Part shown: one piece after another, positions 54,101 to 59,463 of the stretch
Position numbering within the stretch: position 1 is the first letter of the stretch
How the letters are laid out: the number at the start of each line of letters is the position of its first letter
Origin: Megaera_A sp965233855
GTDB lineage: Bacteria; Pseudomonadota; Alphaproteobacteria; Rickettsiales; Rickettsiaceae
Assembly: GCA_965233855.1 (NCBI GenBank)
Contig: OZ247586.1
Span: 620,001-684,000 of the forward strand
Direction: 5' to 3'
Length of the DNA stretch: 64,000 nucleotides
Notes under the pieces: generated by a model
Databases searched by the model: none
Told to the model about the DNA's origin: nothing
Seen by the model: the letters and a program-made list of their open reading frames with translations, nothing else
Program-made: the position numbers and the translations under genes

Positions 54101-56167
54101 ATTAGATTCAGGATTTTCTTCTGAATATTGCCCTAAATCCTGACCTGGTATTACTATTCTACCCTCGTAGTTATCAAACTTAGCTACCATCTGTTTTTGA
54201 GTAAACAAAGCCACAGCCTTTGTATCATCTAATATTAATTGTAATCTATCATCAGGATAATTAGGCTCTAATGGAACATAAGCAGCGCCTGATTTTAATA
54301 TTGCAAACATTCCTATTATCAATTCTAAAGAACGTTCCAAACTAATTGCAACAATGTCTCCTTTTGATATGCCAAGTGATTTTAAATAATGAGCAAGCTG
54401 ATTAGATTTATTATTTAACTGTTTATAAGTTAAAGTTTTATCATTATATTCGAGAGCTATATCATTTGGTGTTTTAGCTACTTGTTCTTCAAATAATTCT
54501 TTAATAGTTTTTGTGGGGTACTCTATTTGAGTATTATTCCAATGCGTGAGCAAGAATTGTTTTTCATCTGGCGTAGTAATTTCAATGTCTTTAATTTCTA
54601 AATTTGGATAAGCTATAATCTGATCAAATATGTGGAGTAGGCTTGCTAAAAATTGATCCAATTGTTTTTGATTATCACTGTTAAGTTCAACCTTTTGCCA
54701 ATTACACTCTATAGACTTTTCATTTTTATATATATTTAATACAAATTGATTTTCATCACATATAGATTTTTTTTTACCTTTTGAATCCAAAATATTGACT
54801 GTTACTGGCAAAGACTCTAAATTACTTAGCTCTGGAATCCGCTTTACTAAGTCTGTAATGAATGTTTTTTTATCTGATATTTCCTGTATTTTCCTACTTA
54901 CTTTTTTAACTAATTCTAATGCACCAAAATTATCAGAAATGTCAAAATTAAATGGCAGTTTTTTAGAAAAAGCTGATTTAACTCTATTTTCAATTATAAA
55001 ATCACTATTTAAATTAATACTAATAAAAGACTGATCTGTTGTTCTAGCGATATAAATTAAAAATGCTGCTAAAACATAGTCAATTACTTCATTTTCGGGA
55101 ATTGCTTTTGTTTTAAAATTTGCACTGCTAGACAGTAGCTTCACTTGATCAGGTTCTGTTTTTTGACATAAATGTAAGTTAGTATGAACCACGCTCTTTA
55201 ACTGCTTTACCCAATAAAACTCATATTTAGATAAAAATTCCCCAGTTTCACTCAAATCCGAACAAATTTTTGTATCTATTAATGGAAAAACATAGCCATT
55301 CGTTAGGTTATATTTCTCAATTATATGTTGTTCTACACCTAAAATAACATCAAAACTTTTTGTTGTTATTTGCACTTCATTATTATTAATAGAAACTACA
55401 GTTCCCGGCTTATAATCTGATTTGTAATTAGTAATATCTAATTTTTTTGGAATAAAAAATTCATCCTCTGCACAAAGCTTAAAAGAGCATAATCTATTTT
55501 TGTAATTACCAAAAAATAAACCTCTGTAACTTTTGTGTATTTCTTCTGCTGTATCGTTCCAATTAATTATGCCAAAATTAGTGGGCTTTTTATGTTGAGC
55601 AAAATAGCTTCGCTCAACCTGATTCTGTTTCAATCTTTTTATTGAGCCCTCAATAATTTGCTGTTTTAATTCACCAAAACTATCAATTGCATAATCATAG
55701 CATTTAAGGTTTAGGCTTAACGAAGTTTCATCTGATAAAATATCAAATTCATTCTGAATAATTATATCACCAACATCAATACCAGAACTCATAACGTGCC
55801 ATGTTATACCGTGAGTTTTTTCTCCATTTAAAATAGCCCATGAAGTTGCATGTACACCAGCATATTTAGGAAGTGGTCCATCATGAAAATTAATTGCTTC
55901 AACCCTAGGTAAATCAAGTATTTCATCTTTTAATATCACATTATTTGCAATACTAAATAAGTAATCAAAATTCTCTCTATTATCAGATAAAGAAAAATCT
56001 TTCACTGAAAAGTAGCATTCTATATTATTTTGATTTGACCAATCGATAGTTGCTTGATCCGATGAAATTATTACTGTAACTTTACATTCATTGGAATGCC
56101 ATATCTTGGCACACTCCAATCCCATGCTGTTTTCACTTATAATACAACATGTCTTAACTTCGCTCAT
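35276..56167 (-). CDS. Five-module non-ribosomal peptide synthetase with formyltransferase start
   Basis: A single uninterrupted frame of 6,963 codons (20.9 kb), about a third of the window. Domain order with approximate residues: formyltransferase 1-305; half condensation domain 320-535; A1 560-1060; PCP1 (Ser1119); C2 (HH1308); A2; PCP2 (Ser2196); E2 (HH2379); C3 (HH2827); A3; PCP3 (Ser3686); E3 (HH3877); C4 (HH4317); A4; PCP4 (Ser5179); E4 (HH5365); C5 (HH5814); A5; PCP5 (Ser6667); thioesterase (Ser6797). All core motifs appear intact, so the enzyme should be active. By collinearity it makes formyl-X1-D-X2-D-X3-D-X4-L-X5, released by the thioesterase as linear acid or ring. It is co-directional with the asparagine synthetase (4-base overlap), the oxygenase and the PPTase. 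The product is unknown to me. Confidence 0.96.
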   Translation of the reverse strand: MSEVKTCCIISENSMGLECAKIWHSNECKVTVIISSDQATIDWSNQNNIECYFSVKDFSLSDNRENFDYLFSIANNVILKDEILDLPRVEAINFHDGPLPKYAGVHATSWAILNGEKTHGITWHVMSSGIDVGDIIIQNEFDILSDETSLSLNLKCYDYAIDSFGELKQQIIEGSIKRLKQNQVERSYFAQHKKPTNFGIINWNDTAEEIHKSYRGLFFGNYKNRLCSFKLCAEDEFFIPKKLDITNYKSDYKPGTVVSINNNEVQITTKSFDVILGVEQHIIEKYNLTNGYVFPLIDTKICSDLSETGEFLSKYEFYWVKQLKSVVHTNLHLCQKTEPDQVKLLSSSANFKTKAIPENEVIDYVLAAFLIYIARTTDQSFISINLNSDFIIENRVKSAFSKKLPFNFDISDNFGALELVKKVSRKIQEISDKKTFITDLVKRIPELSNLESLPVTVNILDSKGKKKSICDENQFVLNIYKNEKSIECNWQKVELNSDNQKQLDQFLASLLHIFDQIIAYPNLEIKDIEITTPDEKQFLLTHWNNTQIEYPTKTIKELFEEQVAKTPNDIALEYNDKTLTYKQLNNKSNQLAHYLKSLGISKGDIVAISLERSLELIIGMFAILKSGAAYVPLEPNYPDDRLQLILDDTKAVALFTQKQMVAKFDNYEGRIVIPGQDLGQYSEENPESNVTENDIAYITYTSGSTGIPKGVVCHHLGVTNRLHWAWSQYPFTKNEVCCLQSSIAFVDSTWDIFGTLLIGSRLVLFDEKISKDAALLLQECFNKKITRITFVPSMLKALIELVVCDTDMFDLIKHLNQIEVTGELFDYSDNVEKFVELFKGKVVFLDCYGATEATSVIYRDFSEKNDHKTHILANTQIYILDKYMMPVPCGVRGEIYIGGLGLAKGYLNKSDLTAEKFVQNPISNNLLYKTGDIVKRDSKNNIEFLGREDSQIKIRGHRVELKEIELALEQYQDISQSIATFHSTNNGYLTAYVVLRNSSLFEVDKVITSSSNKKFKTLKGDVIVSITENIKQYLVSKLPDYMIPAFFIYLDQVPLNNNGKRDIETLPAVDLSIRNNIDKYVAPRDEIEKKLSMIWGEILSIPSSKIGIFDNFFSLGGNSILSIRIASLIKKELSTQLTVAAIFQHNTIEKLANYLLYNSAELINFENIAEQNNEMQQLSFAQERLWFIEQYEDGSNAYNIPIFFKLSRNIKLDILKKSIEQILERQEILRTLIVEKDDGNGCQYVCSLEEKPLVFSYSVVSNKIELDEKLEEDANYIYDFSTEYPIKCAIYELSEEYTQSHYLSVVIHHIAFDGWSNDLFLHELNEHYAYNFAKSQGINISLNLPDVIMQYHHFTLWQRGHLSGDNLKQQVEYWGSRLAGFEPLNLITDFIRPKEVQYSGENIEFCLSNKISNDLRTLAKNMHVSLYSVLLSGYYLMLRIYSNQNDIILGTSVANRHHSQIENLIGFFVNILALRTQVNTKLTIEQFIKQVGNEVTDAQLHQDLPFEKLVDELNIEKDPSRHPIFQVMFEMHSFGKNNSNGFLESYAPEKEVYNIAKFDLSTLMDDSSSYIQGVFNYSTSLYKKETIEGYIETYTYILEQFANMSFDHKLSDLTYLPASEYQQIVYDWNNVVENYPSEVSIAELFEKQVENNPDNIAVIADGRKLTYAELNKQVNRLAHYFKQHYDTKPDSLVMIVMDRDIEFLVSMLAVFKVGMAYIPVDPSVPADRVLSIAIESNPHLALVSKKYLPLINNLKKENINICVFDTIEFENYNSTNLYLNISPYSLAYVIYTSGSTGRPKGAMIEYKGMINHLYTKISDMKISGDDKVAQTASQNFDISIWQFLSALLVGGTTVVFKGTSSWNPDLLLEVIEEEQVTIFQTVPSHMYAILPLIENDHEQSKRFKSLRWLIINGEPLSSEICDRWFDMHLDIPIINAYGYTESSDDITHFKIFSKIDAMPSKIMPISGTLPNSTVYITDSDMNPVPIGAVGEVIAGGFGIGRGYLNRPDLTQERYVHDIFTKDLVHNTLYHSGDLGRYLKNGDIEYIGRCDFQVKIKGYRIELEEIEAVLCLYEGIIQSVIIAHDSGAEANSSANKYLVGYYVSDIELDFKKITSYLSSKLPEYMVPEHLIHLTEFPLNTNGKLDRKALPKPELVVSDDYLSPRNALEEKVCKIWSELLGFENIGINDDFFKLGGDSIVSIQLVSRMRQKLSLPVSVKDIFTYRNIAKLYDHVLSKSLNDSSGIIVKSEQGRLVGDVDLLPIQNWFFKQEFEDIDHWNQSFMIQVLELEIDRLQLAADSLLEYHDAFRLRYKSLNNGVYEDANSSVQLSSLDVSSVSEDELQQILTNWQSGFDIQSGPVCSIGYLYGYSDGSSRIFFAAHHLVIDSISWRILVEDLQKLYNGQTLGDKGSSYRQWVKTVDNYASEYSEERKYWEEARVNYESSPSDSKLKKLVESESTHNLSTIEFDQDLTRKLLKESSVAYNSKINDLLLTALALALYELLDDKVNYITLEGHGREEIDESIDISRTVGWFTSMYPICLEISGNIGADIKQIKEYLRQIPYHGVGYGSCIGYDNYSLPRISFNYLGQFNNSEQKNWQIIGDAAGKTIGESNNYSNIININGAVKNDVLSFTIESKMTKNNTQSFANLFKDNVIKIVNHTVNQTRSYLTISDIDNIVTRGYLDKIQQDKEIESVYLANSLQQGFIYHSLKQGKVDDAYLVQVIWQYNNILDVDKLRQAWIQAIKTFPSLRLRFAWDNELIQIIDKQGKLDWRYIDLSDELDDFVRDSKIKQIQQLDRKEQYDLSKGGLFRIYLIKEKPDSYRCIFSNHHAIIDGWSNPVLLGYVHDSYESLRANKKIRIKGESAYEYTQQYLQKHLDDNRAYWQEYVSKLDKKSDLSGLLSPVAKRKNINLGQYNHIKEPCKKTIKISGDSYKRLKELSKKEGVTLNAICQYVWHKVLSIYTRNNKSVVGTIVSGRNLPIDNIENSVGLFINTLPLIVEHKGDQAVIDQIKTIQNNINEINSRSNVSLSSMQQEGQRLFDTLFVFENYPHPIGNIYKELKVKFKQGIEKLDYPLGVLAFDENKKLEITLQYAGELFQQEKILELLNLSEFLLKQIADAPQIKSEKLIYLNQKQYEQIIEERNDNKNDYPEEKTIDQLFGEQAQKTPDNIALKYKNRDLTYKQLNERVNQLANYLRIQYKIEPNDLVGLCVDRNPNMIIAMLAILKAGGAYVPIDPSYPDERIDFIVQDTKMKVLITNDYYKVRFKSFNSSILAIDSDKTGNLLNKQISDDPIQLTNSSNIAYVIYTSGTTGTPKGVIIEHKGVVSLKYYLTKKYELNNKESILFFANYVFDASVEQLVLALLNGHKLVILDTNLLSDTDKFTKYLIDSKVTHIHAPPIVLDNFDFSNIKTLKRLIFGGDRLTNEVYYRVKSSTPDGVVFINEYGPTETTVTATVSMIKNGDLSIGKPVGNIEAYILDKNLQPIPNGAIGELYLGGVGVAAGYLNRPALTNDKFIKNPFTKGRLYKTGDLVRYIVDGNIEYIGRQDFQVKVRGYRIELGEIESALSSYEEIRNSAVITYENNSETSKNLIAYYVSESELNQNELTSYLSKILPKYMVPQYFVHLAELPLNTNGKLDRNALPQIIPKINSDYLAPRNELEKHLCDIWSQMLSLPNVGINDDFFTLGGDSIISIRLISKLRSQVGVILSITDIFDYRTIGAIYDNVISKTTRGGEVKAEQGILGGKVSLSPIQQWFFVQNFTYLEHWNQSFLIQVPELDIDRLKKAVSQLIKYHDSFKLRYKKSNNKNIQYYDPTVNPIELELLDITKLGFLEDTKEFQIKLENIMTSWQANFNLEKGPICSVGYIFGYKDKTARIYFAAHHLVIDTVSWRIIIDDLKDLYEGKTLGDKGSSYRQWINTANEYSQNNLEEKIYWQSVLDRSKANALEVLISNDTYSYSECNFTENYTKTLLQRSNSTYKTEINDILLTSLAYTLFELTDNEVNFITLEGHGREELDQSIDISRTTGWFTSMYPVCLEVQNEISSTIKHIKETLRKVPNKGIGYGSLIGYKNNDLPKISFNYLGRFDHNTGAAWNIIGDHSGNEVHYGNHNYHTININGIIIDGKLQFSISSKFSKAKTSRIAKLLKKHLENIINHTSKQDRSYLTASDVNNIVSSEYLENLQERREISSIYLANSLQQGFIYHSLNQGNEDDAYCVQTIWNYKQNIDVAKLKQAWQCAQQKYACLRLNLAWQEQLIQIIYKNDQLDWHDIDLLDTKNCDKEIERIQQEDRLKKYDLENGCLFRIYLIKQSNNLFTCIFSNHHAILDGWSLPIMLDFVHSAYIAINSNNAPAFNVDNSYEYAQNHLQENQDENTKFWQKYVSQIEERVNINGLLSDQARADNVSIDQYKHVINPASQELIIEGELYTRITELLAKEGVTLNALMQYVWHKILSVYGNNNQTVVGTVVSGRNLPIAMIENSVGLYINTLPLIVNHSDSSQIVINQIKNIQNNINKLNSKSNVNLAKLHKDGERLFDTLFVFENYPTPTNSQNNKLLDIEFTKVVEKLDYPLSASAFNNKNQLVFSLKYAEELFTKDTIDNLLSLTENLLVQIAKNPWQETGELNYLTEGQYNHVIFKLNETESYFPKDKTIHRLFEEQVAKTPDNTAVTYQDYTITYSELNERVNQLANHIKNHEISNKFIALFLDRSVNTIISIFAVLKSGAAYVPIDSSTPDERIKYILEDTKTSLVLTDNKNRDKLEKICSKKIIAIDEPSVTKGLNSLSKENLGFKTHSSDLAYVIYTSGTTGHPKGVMVQHAGVVSLKYNLTEKYNLGKNENILLFANYVFDASVEQIVLALLNGHNLIIACKELLLDLDSIYDYLNSNKVTHIHVPPLFLERYDFSKFDNLKRIISGGDLLRREQYNRLKSVSSDVQIINEYGPTETTITSIVNFVQDNDLSIGRPIGNIAIYILDKNLKPVPDKAIGDIYIGGIGVAKGYLNKDALTSQAFIDNPFYSNGTKIYKTGDLGRYLQNGLIEYIGRSDFQVKIRGYRIELGEIESILSTCDDIEQSVVLACESETLEGNKYLVGYYVAKNQLDNDYIMSCLSSKLPEYMLPEHLIYMDKLPLNVNGKLDRSALPKPELVNVDNYVAPRNLIEEEVCEIWRELLGFEHIGINDDFFRLGGDSIVSIQLVSRMRQKLSVTVSVKDIFTYRNIARLYDCVLSKNIHSNNDIIIKSEQGALSGEVDLLPIQSWFFKQNFAKANHWNQSFMIKVSELDTVRLQLAADSLLEYHDALRLYYRRYNDSYIGHYKEKATPQKLNILDVSLLNKSELHSKLTKLQSSFNIESSSIFTIGYLHGYKDGSARIYIAAHHLVIDSVSWRILTEDLQNLYSGNKLGDKNSSYRQWVKSVSDYTLKHSDEKEYWNNILLGYGESNSRLKEMVPSESVHNSCSLEFSYSVTKKILQESNTIYNTEINDLLLTALSRSLGKLTNDKINYVILEGHGREEIDECIDISRTVGWFTTMYPLCLQSFGDIRTDIRNVKETLRAIPYHGIGYGAFTKYETKSLPRVSFNYLGQFDNEGDNQPNLWKIVAEDSGNTVSQINKDNNILNINGWVVNGVLSFTIDSKLHQVDVDYFGMLFKENLIEIVEHISSQSRSYLSVSDVNNIITNNYLDNIQKDKEVESVYLTNSLQQGLIYHAVNQGKIDDAYLVQIVWQYNNSLELAKLKQAWEYAIQKFSTLRLRFAWDEEIVQIIDKEGNLDWRYFDLSNEISANIIEEKINQIQKQDRKESYDLSSVSLFRIYLIKEKEDSYRCIFSNHHAIMDGWSSSIFLSYIHDTYENLRANKLPALEKNNSYDFVQEYLQNHQKDHQDYWQGYISKIEDKGDLNGLLSEIAKKDSVKLSHYNHVQDSKTKTLQIRNDLYQNLKSLGKEEGITLNAICQYAWHKILNIYGGAKHTIVGTVVSGRNVEVDNIENAVGLLINTLPLIVDHDNRDIIDSIRKIQSDINEINIRSNIELSSLQKEGKRLFETLFVFENYPEPKLDDYKELRIRFKEGLEKSDYPLGILAYEENNSLVITLQYASELFDKETILEILSLMERLLEQIISTQDVHYLSNEQYKQIIEEWNDNSADYPQDKTIDNLFTEQVLKTPNNIAVTYRDINLSYDELNCEVNRLAHYLRQECGLKDNDFVSIYIDRSHYTLISILAVLKAGCAYVPIDPNYPDARIDYILQDSRSKLIITNEKYQKKFSSGNNILLIDDEATVRKLHVQSSANPTSYTDSSNIAYLIYTSGTTGNPKATIINHISVVNYIYNINSHIGISEYDKVDYSTSLGFDLTVTTTICPLSLGGQIIVYDGDVKDLDLYTEHLIKNNINFIKLTPSYFELLIDNLYLMNLEKVIVGGEKFCHAILEPLDRKQYRSLKIYDEYGPTESTVGVCVSQIYPDSTVTIGKAYNNNKLYVLDNGLQPLPIGAVGELYIGGVCLAAGYLNNIKLTEEKFMFSPFNKNERIYKTGDLVRYLRNGQLEYIGRKDNQVKIQGYRIELGEIESILSHYKEIKRAIVIVSEQGHNKYLAAYYVSNISVHEDELIGYLKQKLPEYMVPNYFIHLTEFPLNINGKIDQDKLPTPEIKQCNYLSPRNELETEISAFYSKVVRIPTEMISINDDFFKLGGNSILAIKLVSKINNLYQSNLRVVDIFVNRTVQSLALRIAQTKNIYQAIVKLNYTYELPNLFMIHPGAAGCEVYASLADKLADNFSCYGVDSYNLYNKKKITNLSELAKYYLEHIDQIMIKTNQKDYHILGWSLGGQLALEIAYILEKRHNKKIKLYLLDVILDDDYLLSLRNNLDLNQLKSDYREYANINGYDESHIEKIVENIDVETALLKKQINYLNLNYTEIMLFKALLCDTTFKIENFKLIYEYSISLEHNNVDKVINSSNINVINLENSSHSTILKEEKIITQAITKRKTLYN
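39143..43627 (-). other. NRPS module 4: C4 - A4 - PCP4 - E4
   Basis: Residues 4181-5675. C4 has HHAILDGWS (from 4317). A4 has YTSGTTGHPKG near 4800 and specificity residues D-A-E-H-I-G-E-I-T-K, differing from A3 only by Val/Ile, so it should load the same amino acid. PCP4 Ser5179. PCP4-E4 is much closer to PCP2-E2 than to PCP3-E3 (shared LGGDSIVSIQLVSRMRQKLS). This shows a mosaic duplication history. E4 HHLVIDSVSW is intact. Confidence 0.85.
43628..48097 (-). other. NRPS module 3: C3 - A3 - PCP3 - E3
   Basis: Residues 2691-4180. C3 begins YLANSLQQGFIYHSL and has HHAIIDGWS (2827-2835), the form that follows an epimerase (D-donor). A3 has YTSGTTGTPKG near 3308. Specificity residues read D-A-E-H-I-G-E-V-T-K. 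Glu at the third place suggests a basic side chain (Lys, Orn, diaminobutyrate type), inference only. PCP3 Ser3686 is in LGGDS. E3 has HHLVIDTVSW (from 3877) and EGHGREE. Confidence 0.85.
48098..52672 (-). other. NRPS module 2: C2 - A2 - PCP2 - E2
   Basis: Residues 1166-2690. C2 has HHIAFDGWS (1308-1316) and accepts a non-epimerised donor. A2 has YTSGSTGRPKG near 1793 and specificity residues read as D-I-W-Q-I-N-A-D-D-K. This resembles D-I-W-E-L-T-A-D-D-K, which I recall for 2,4-diaminobutyrate in pyoverdine synthetases; a diamino acid is therefore plausible but unproven. The A2 sequence (NGEPLSS..., YGYTESSDDITHF) differs strongly from A3/A4. PCP2 has LGGDS (Ser2196), the form that precedes epimerases. 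E2 has HHLVIDSISW and EGHGREE, so residue 2 should be D. Confidence 0.85.
52673..56167 (-). other. NRPS module 1: formyltransferase - half-C - A1 - PCP1
   Basis: Residues 1-1165. The formyltransferase domain has the catalytic triad of the methionyl-tRNA formyltransferase fold: Asn93 and His95 in INFHDGPLPKYAG, and Asp131 in SSGIDVGDI. This is comparable to the start of linear gramicidin synthetase LgrA. Residues 320-535 resemble only the second lobe of a condensation domain and have no HHxxxDG. A1 carries YTSGSTGIPKG near 705. The specificity residues I read by alignment to PheA are V-D-W-T-E-T-C-S-V-K. Val rather than Asp at the first position is the pattern I recall for beta-alanine-type domains, so a beta-amino acid is possible (low confidence). 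PCP1 has LGGNS with Ser1119. Confidence 0.85.
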
Positions 56168-57726
56168 ACCTCTATCAACCTACCATTTAGTTGTAGCCTA
56201 AGAGTATTGTTAGAAAGTCTATGATAATTATGATTGAAGAACTTAGCAAAATTATATATTTCTTCTATATCAACCATATTAATCTGATAAGTAGACAAAT
56301 ATTCATTACAAATACCTACATCTTCTTCTAATTTTTCCGGAAATTTTGTATAATAAGATTTAACGGCTTGATAATAAATTGCGGTTGAAGAGGCGTTAAC
56401 ACCGTAACCAGCTCCTTCATTCATTCCTACTTTACGCTGATTAGTAATAGAATATGATAACTCATCTAAAAATAACTCTCTCAATAAAGCTTTATTTTTA
56501 CCTTTACTTAACCTAGCACTAGGAGGTAATGAAAGACATAAATCAACAAAATCTCTATCCATATAAGGCACCCTTGTTTCTAAGGTGGCATACATAGACG
56601 CTCTATCAGACATTTGTAAATAAGTTTTATCTATTATGGACAAAGAATTCCAAATAATTTCATCTCTTTTTTCTTTAGGAGCTTCTTGAACAAAATCATA
56701 GCCACCAAATAACTCATCGGCCCCTTCTCCATTTAAACAATATTTAAAACCGTCTTTAACCAGCTGACGGCATAAAAAGTGATAAGTCGTAGCATTTCTT
56801 ACCAAAATAGGTTCAAATGATTCTGTCATGTAGACTCCTTGCTCTAGATAAAATTTTTGCATTTCTTCAACGGGTGGAGAAATAACTACATGCTTTATGT
56901 TAAACCTTGAACAAAGATCTTTAGCAGCAATCAAATCTGAGGAGTCACCACTAGGAGAAGTAATTGTATATGCAACTGTTGGACGAATTGTACTTGAAAT
57001 ATATGTTATAATTGAACTATCTAACCCACCACTTAATAAACAAGCCACCTCCCTAGATTCATCAGGTATTCGTTTAGCAACAGCATTAATCAAAAGCTTT
57101 TTTGCTTCTGATTTGTAATTATGTAAACTTATCTCAGTTTCAGAGGAATTAAATTGTTGCAGAGAAAAATAAGAGGTTATATTGTTACTTTTCCAACTTT
57201 TCCCAGAATCTAGTTGTTTTATATATTTCACGTCGCTAATACTAGATAATGATTTTAATTCTGAAGAAAAGGCCCAACCTTCTTTCATTTCAGTATAGTA
57301 TAACCCTTTAATTCCCATCCTATCTCTAGCGAGCACCAATGATTCTTTATTTGTATCATAAATTGCTATGGCAAACTGACCATCTAGATGTTCAACAAAA
57401 TCCATCCCCCAATGTAAGTAAGCATTCAATATTACTTCCGTATCACATTTGGAAGTAAAATCATAGTATGAAGATAATTCCTCTCTTAATAAAGAATGAT
57501 TATAAATCTCTCCATTAAAAATACAAAATACATTTTTATTACTAAATGGTTGTTGACCAGAGGATTCATCCACAATAGCTAAACGATGCGTACCCATTGC
57601 TCCCCAATCAGAACTAATTGATTCATAACGGTACTTCTCTTCCCCGCGGTGAGTGATCTTATCTAATAAATGATTTAAAAGATTTTCATCAACATTTTTA
57701 CCTATAACTCCAGCTATACCACACAT
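56164..57726 (-). CDS. asnB: Asparagine synthetase (glutamine-hydrolysing), cluster copy
   Basis: The 520-residue class II amidotransferase/synthetase has a processed N terminus MCGIAGVIG with catalytic Cys2. The glutaminase domain includes THRGEEKYRY and FNGEIYNH. The synthetase domain has the PP-loop LSGGLDSSIITY and GEGADELFGGYD. It converts Asp to Asn, or amidates a cluster-specific acid. The overlap of 4 bases with the synthetase start shows translational coupling. Since A5 has an Asn code, supplying Asn to module 5 is the simplest role. Confidence 0.9.
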   Translation of the reverse strand: MCGIAGVIGKNVDENLLNHLLDKITHRGEEKYRYESISSDWGAMGTHRLAIVDESSGQQPFSNKNVFCIFNGEIYNHSLLREELSSYYDFTSKCDTEVILNAYLHWGMDFVEHLDGQFAIAIYDTNKESLVLARDRMGIKGLYYTEMKEGWAFSSELKSLSSISDVKYIKQLDSGKSWKSNNITSYFSLQQFNSSETEISLHNYKSEAKKLLINAVAKRIPDESREVACLLSGGLDSSIITYISSTIRPTVAYTITSPSGDSSDLIAAKDLCSRFNIKHVVISPPVEEMQKFYLEQGVYMTESFEPILVRNATTYHFLCRQLVKDGFKYCLNGEGADELFGGYDFVQEAPKEKRDEIIWNSLSIIDKTYLQMSDRASMYATLETRVPYMDRDFVDLCLSLPPSARLSKGKNKALLRELFLDELSYSITNQRKVGMNEGAGYGVNASSTAIYYQAVKSYYTKFPEKLEEDVGICNEYLSTYQINMVDIEEIYNFAKFFNHNYHRLSNNTLRLQLNGRLIEV

Positions 57727-57738
57727 AATTCCTTATTT

Positions 57739-59463
57739 TTATATTTCTTGTAATTTCCACAATTTTTTGTACAAACTTCCATTATTAACTATTAACTCCT
57801 CATGAGTTCCTTCTTCTACGATTTGACCACTATCTAAGACTATTATTCTATCCATGTGCTTCAATGTAGATAATCTATGCGCTATTGCTACAACAGTTTT
57901 ATTCTTGTCTGCTATTAACAAATTTAAACTTTCTTGAATATATTTTTCAGCTTCGCTATCAAGACTAGATGTGGCTTCATCTAATATCAACACCGGCGAG
58001 TCTTTTAAAATTGCTCGAGCAATTGATATTCTCTGCCTTTGCCCACCAGAAAGCTTCATCCCTCTTTCACCGACAATAGTATCGTAACCTTCTGGAAGAT
58101 CATTAATAAAACTATGAATATAAGATTTTTTACTCGCCTCAATGATTTCTTCATCTGTTGAATCTAATTTACCATAACGAATATTATCTTTGATGCTTCT
58201 ATGAAAAAGAGAAGTATCCTGAGGAATTACAGTTATTTGACTTCTGAGTGAGTCACGAGTAACATCAGATAGATTATGATTATCAATTAAAATTTGACCA
58301 GAATTAATCTCAAAGCACCTTAATAAAAGACTTACTAAGGTTGACTTCCCTGCTCCAGATGCTCCAACTACTCCAACCTTTTCACCAACTGAAATTACAA
58401 AGCTTAAATTTTTAAATATTTTAGTATTATTATAACCAAAAACTACATATTGAAATTCTATTTTTGGATTTTGTATTACTAAAGTTTTCGCATCTGGTTT
58501 TTCGTATATTTCGAATTCCTTATTAAAAATACTAAAAGATTCTTTCAACTCACCTATATCTTTTACTAAATCTTTAATTCGCATAACTAATATATATGCA
58601 ACTTCTAGCATATGACTTAAAACACCTAATACTAAAGCAAAATCACCTATGGTTATTTTACCTTTTTGCCTCAGATCAATTAGTAAAAATACAATAATAA
58701 CCGATACTGCAACATAAATTACCCCTATAAAAGCATGCAATATAAATTCATGTTTAAGCATTATTTTTTCATTTGATACTAAAGCGTCTAAATCTTGTTC
58801 AATTGATTTTTTTTCATACTGACGATTAGCAAATAAAAGCACACTCATAATATTACTAATAGAGTCTACAATTGATCCTGATATTTCTTGTTTGTAGCCA
58901 GTATAAGTAGAGCTAAAACGACTTATTTTTTTAGATAAAAAATATACCGTAGGAAAGAATACCAAATAAAATGATAGCATTACAGGCACAAAAACAGGAG
59001 ATACAAAATATAAAAATACCATTGTTATTAGTATCATTGATATAGGATGCACAATATTAAGCTTAAAATTATTATATATCTTGGTTGCTCCTGCTTCAAT
59101 ATTATTAATTTTAGCAGAAATCATTCCTGATAAATTATTCTGAAAAAACTGATATGAATGGCCAGTAATATATGAATAAGAATTATGTATTATACTAGTC
59201 TTTATAAACGGCAACGACTTATATTCCGCTATATCTGATATCCTCCATAAGATTTCTAACGTAATATGCCCACCAATAAATAATAACATTGGAAACAATA
59301 AATCTTCTATTAAAAACACAGGGTTTTCAGCAAGTATATCGATAGTTAATTTAATCGCATACTGATTTAATGGAATAAACGCTGCGCCGATTAGCGGCGC
59401 CTGAAGTGAAAGTAATATATACCATTTATATAACCTTGCTGATTTCCAAATTAATGCAATCAT
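57739..59463 (-). CDS. ABC exporter (fused permease and ATPase)
   Basis: A 574-residue half-transporter with about six transmembrane helices (residues 1-300) and an ATPase domain (about 335-570). Walker A is in GVVGASGAGKSTLVSLLL, the signature in LSGGQRQRISIARAIL, and Walker B in PVLILDEATSSLD followed by the H-loop AIAHRLS. It probably exports the peptide as a homodimer. It is the first gene of the minus-strand operon, 12 bases before asnB, and may also give self-protection. Confidence 0.92.
   Translation of the reverse strand: MIALIWKSARLYKWYILLSLQAPLIGAAFIPLNQYAIKLTIDILAENPVFLIEDLLFPMLLFIGGHITLEILWRISDIAEYKSLPFIKTSIIHNSYSYITGHSYQFFQNNLSGMISAKINNIEAGATKIYNNFKLNIVHPISMILITMVFLYFVSPVFVPVMLSFYLVFFPTVYFLSKKISRFSSTYTGYKQEISGSIVDSISNIMSVLLFANRQYEKKSIEQDLDALVSNEKIMLKHEFILHAFIGVIYVAVSVIIVFLLIDLRQKGKITIGDFALVLGVLSHMLEVAYILVMRIKDLVKDIGELKESFSIFNKEFEIYEKPDAKTLVIQNPKIEFQYVVFGYNNTKIFKNLSFVISVGEKVGVVGASGAGKSTLVSLLLRCFEINSGQILIDNHNLSDVTRDSLRSQITVIPQDTSLFHRSIKDNIRYGKLDSTDEEIIEASKKSYIHSFINDLPEGYDTIVGERGMKLSGGQRQRISIARAILKDSPVLILDEATSSLDSEAEKYIQESLNLLIADKNKTVVAIAHRLSTLKHMDRIIVLDSGQIVEEGTHEELIVNNGSLYKKLWKLQEI

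Noticed and set aside
35276..56167. Small plus-strand frames inside the synthetase gene (for example near 45558-45893)
   Set aside because: They are antisense to conserved NRPS domains, lack ribosome sites and family similarity, and are explained as shadows of the minus-strand gene.
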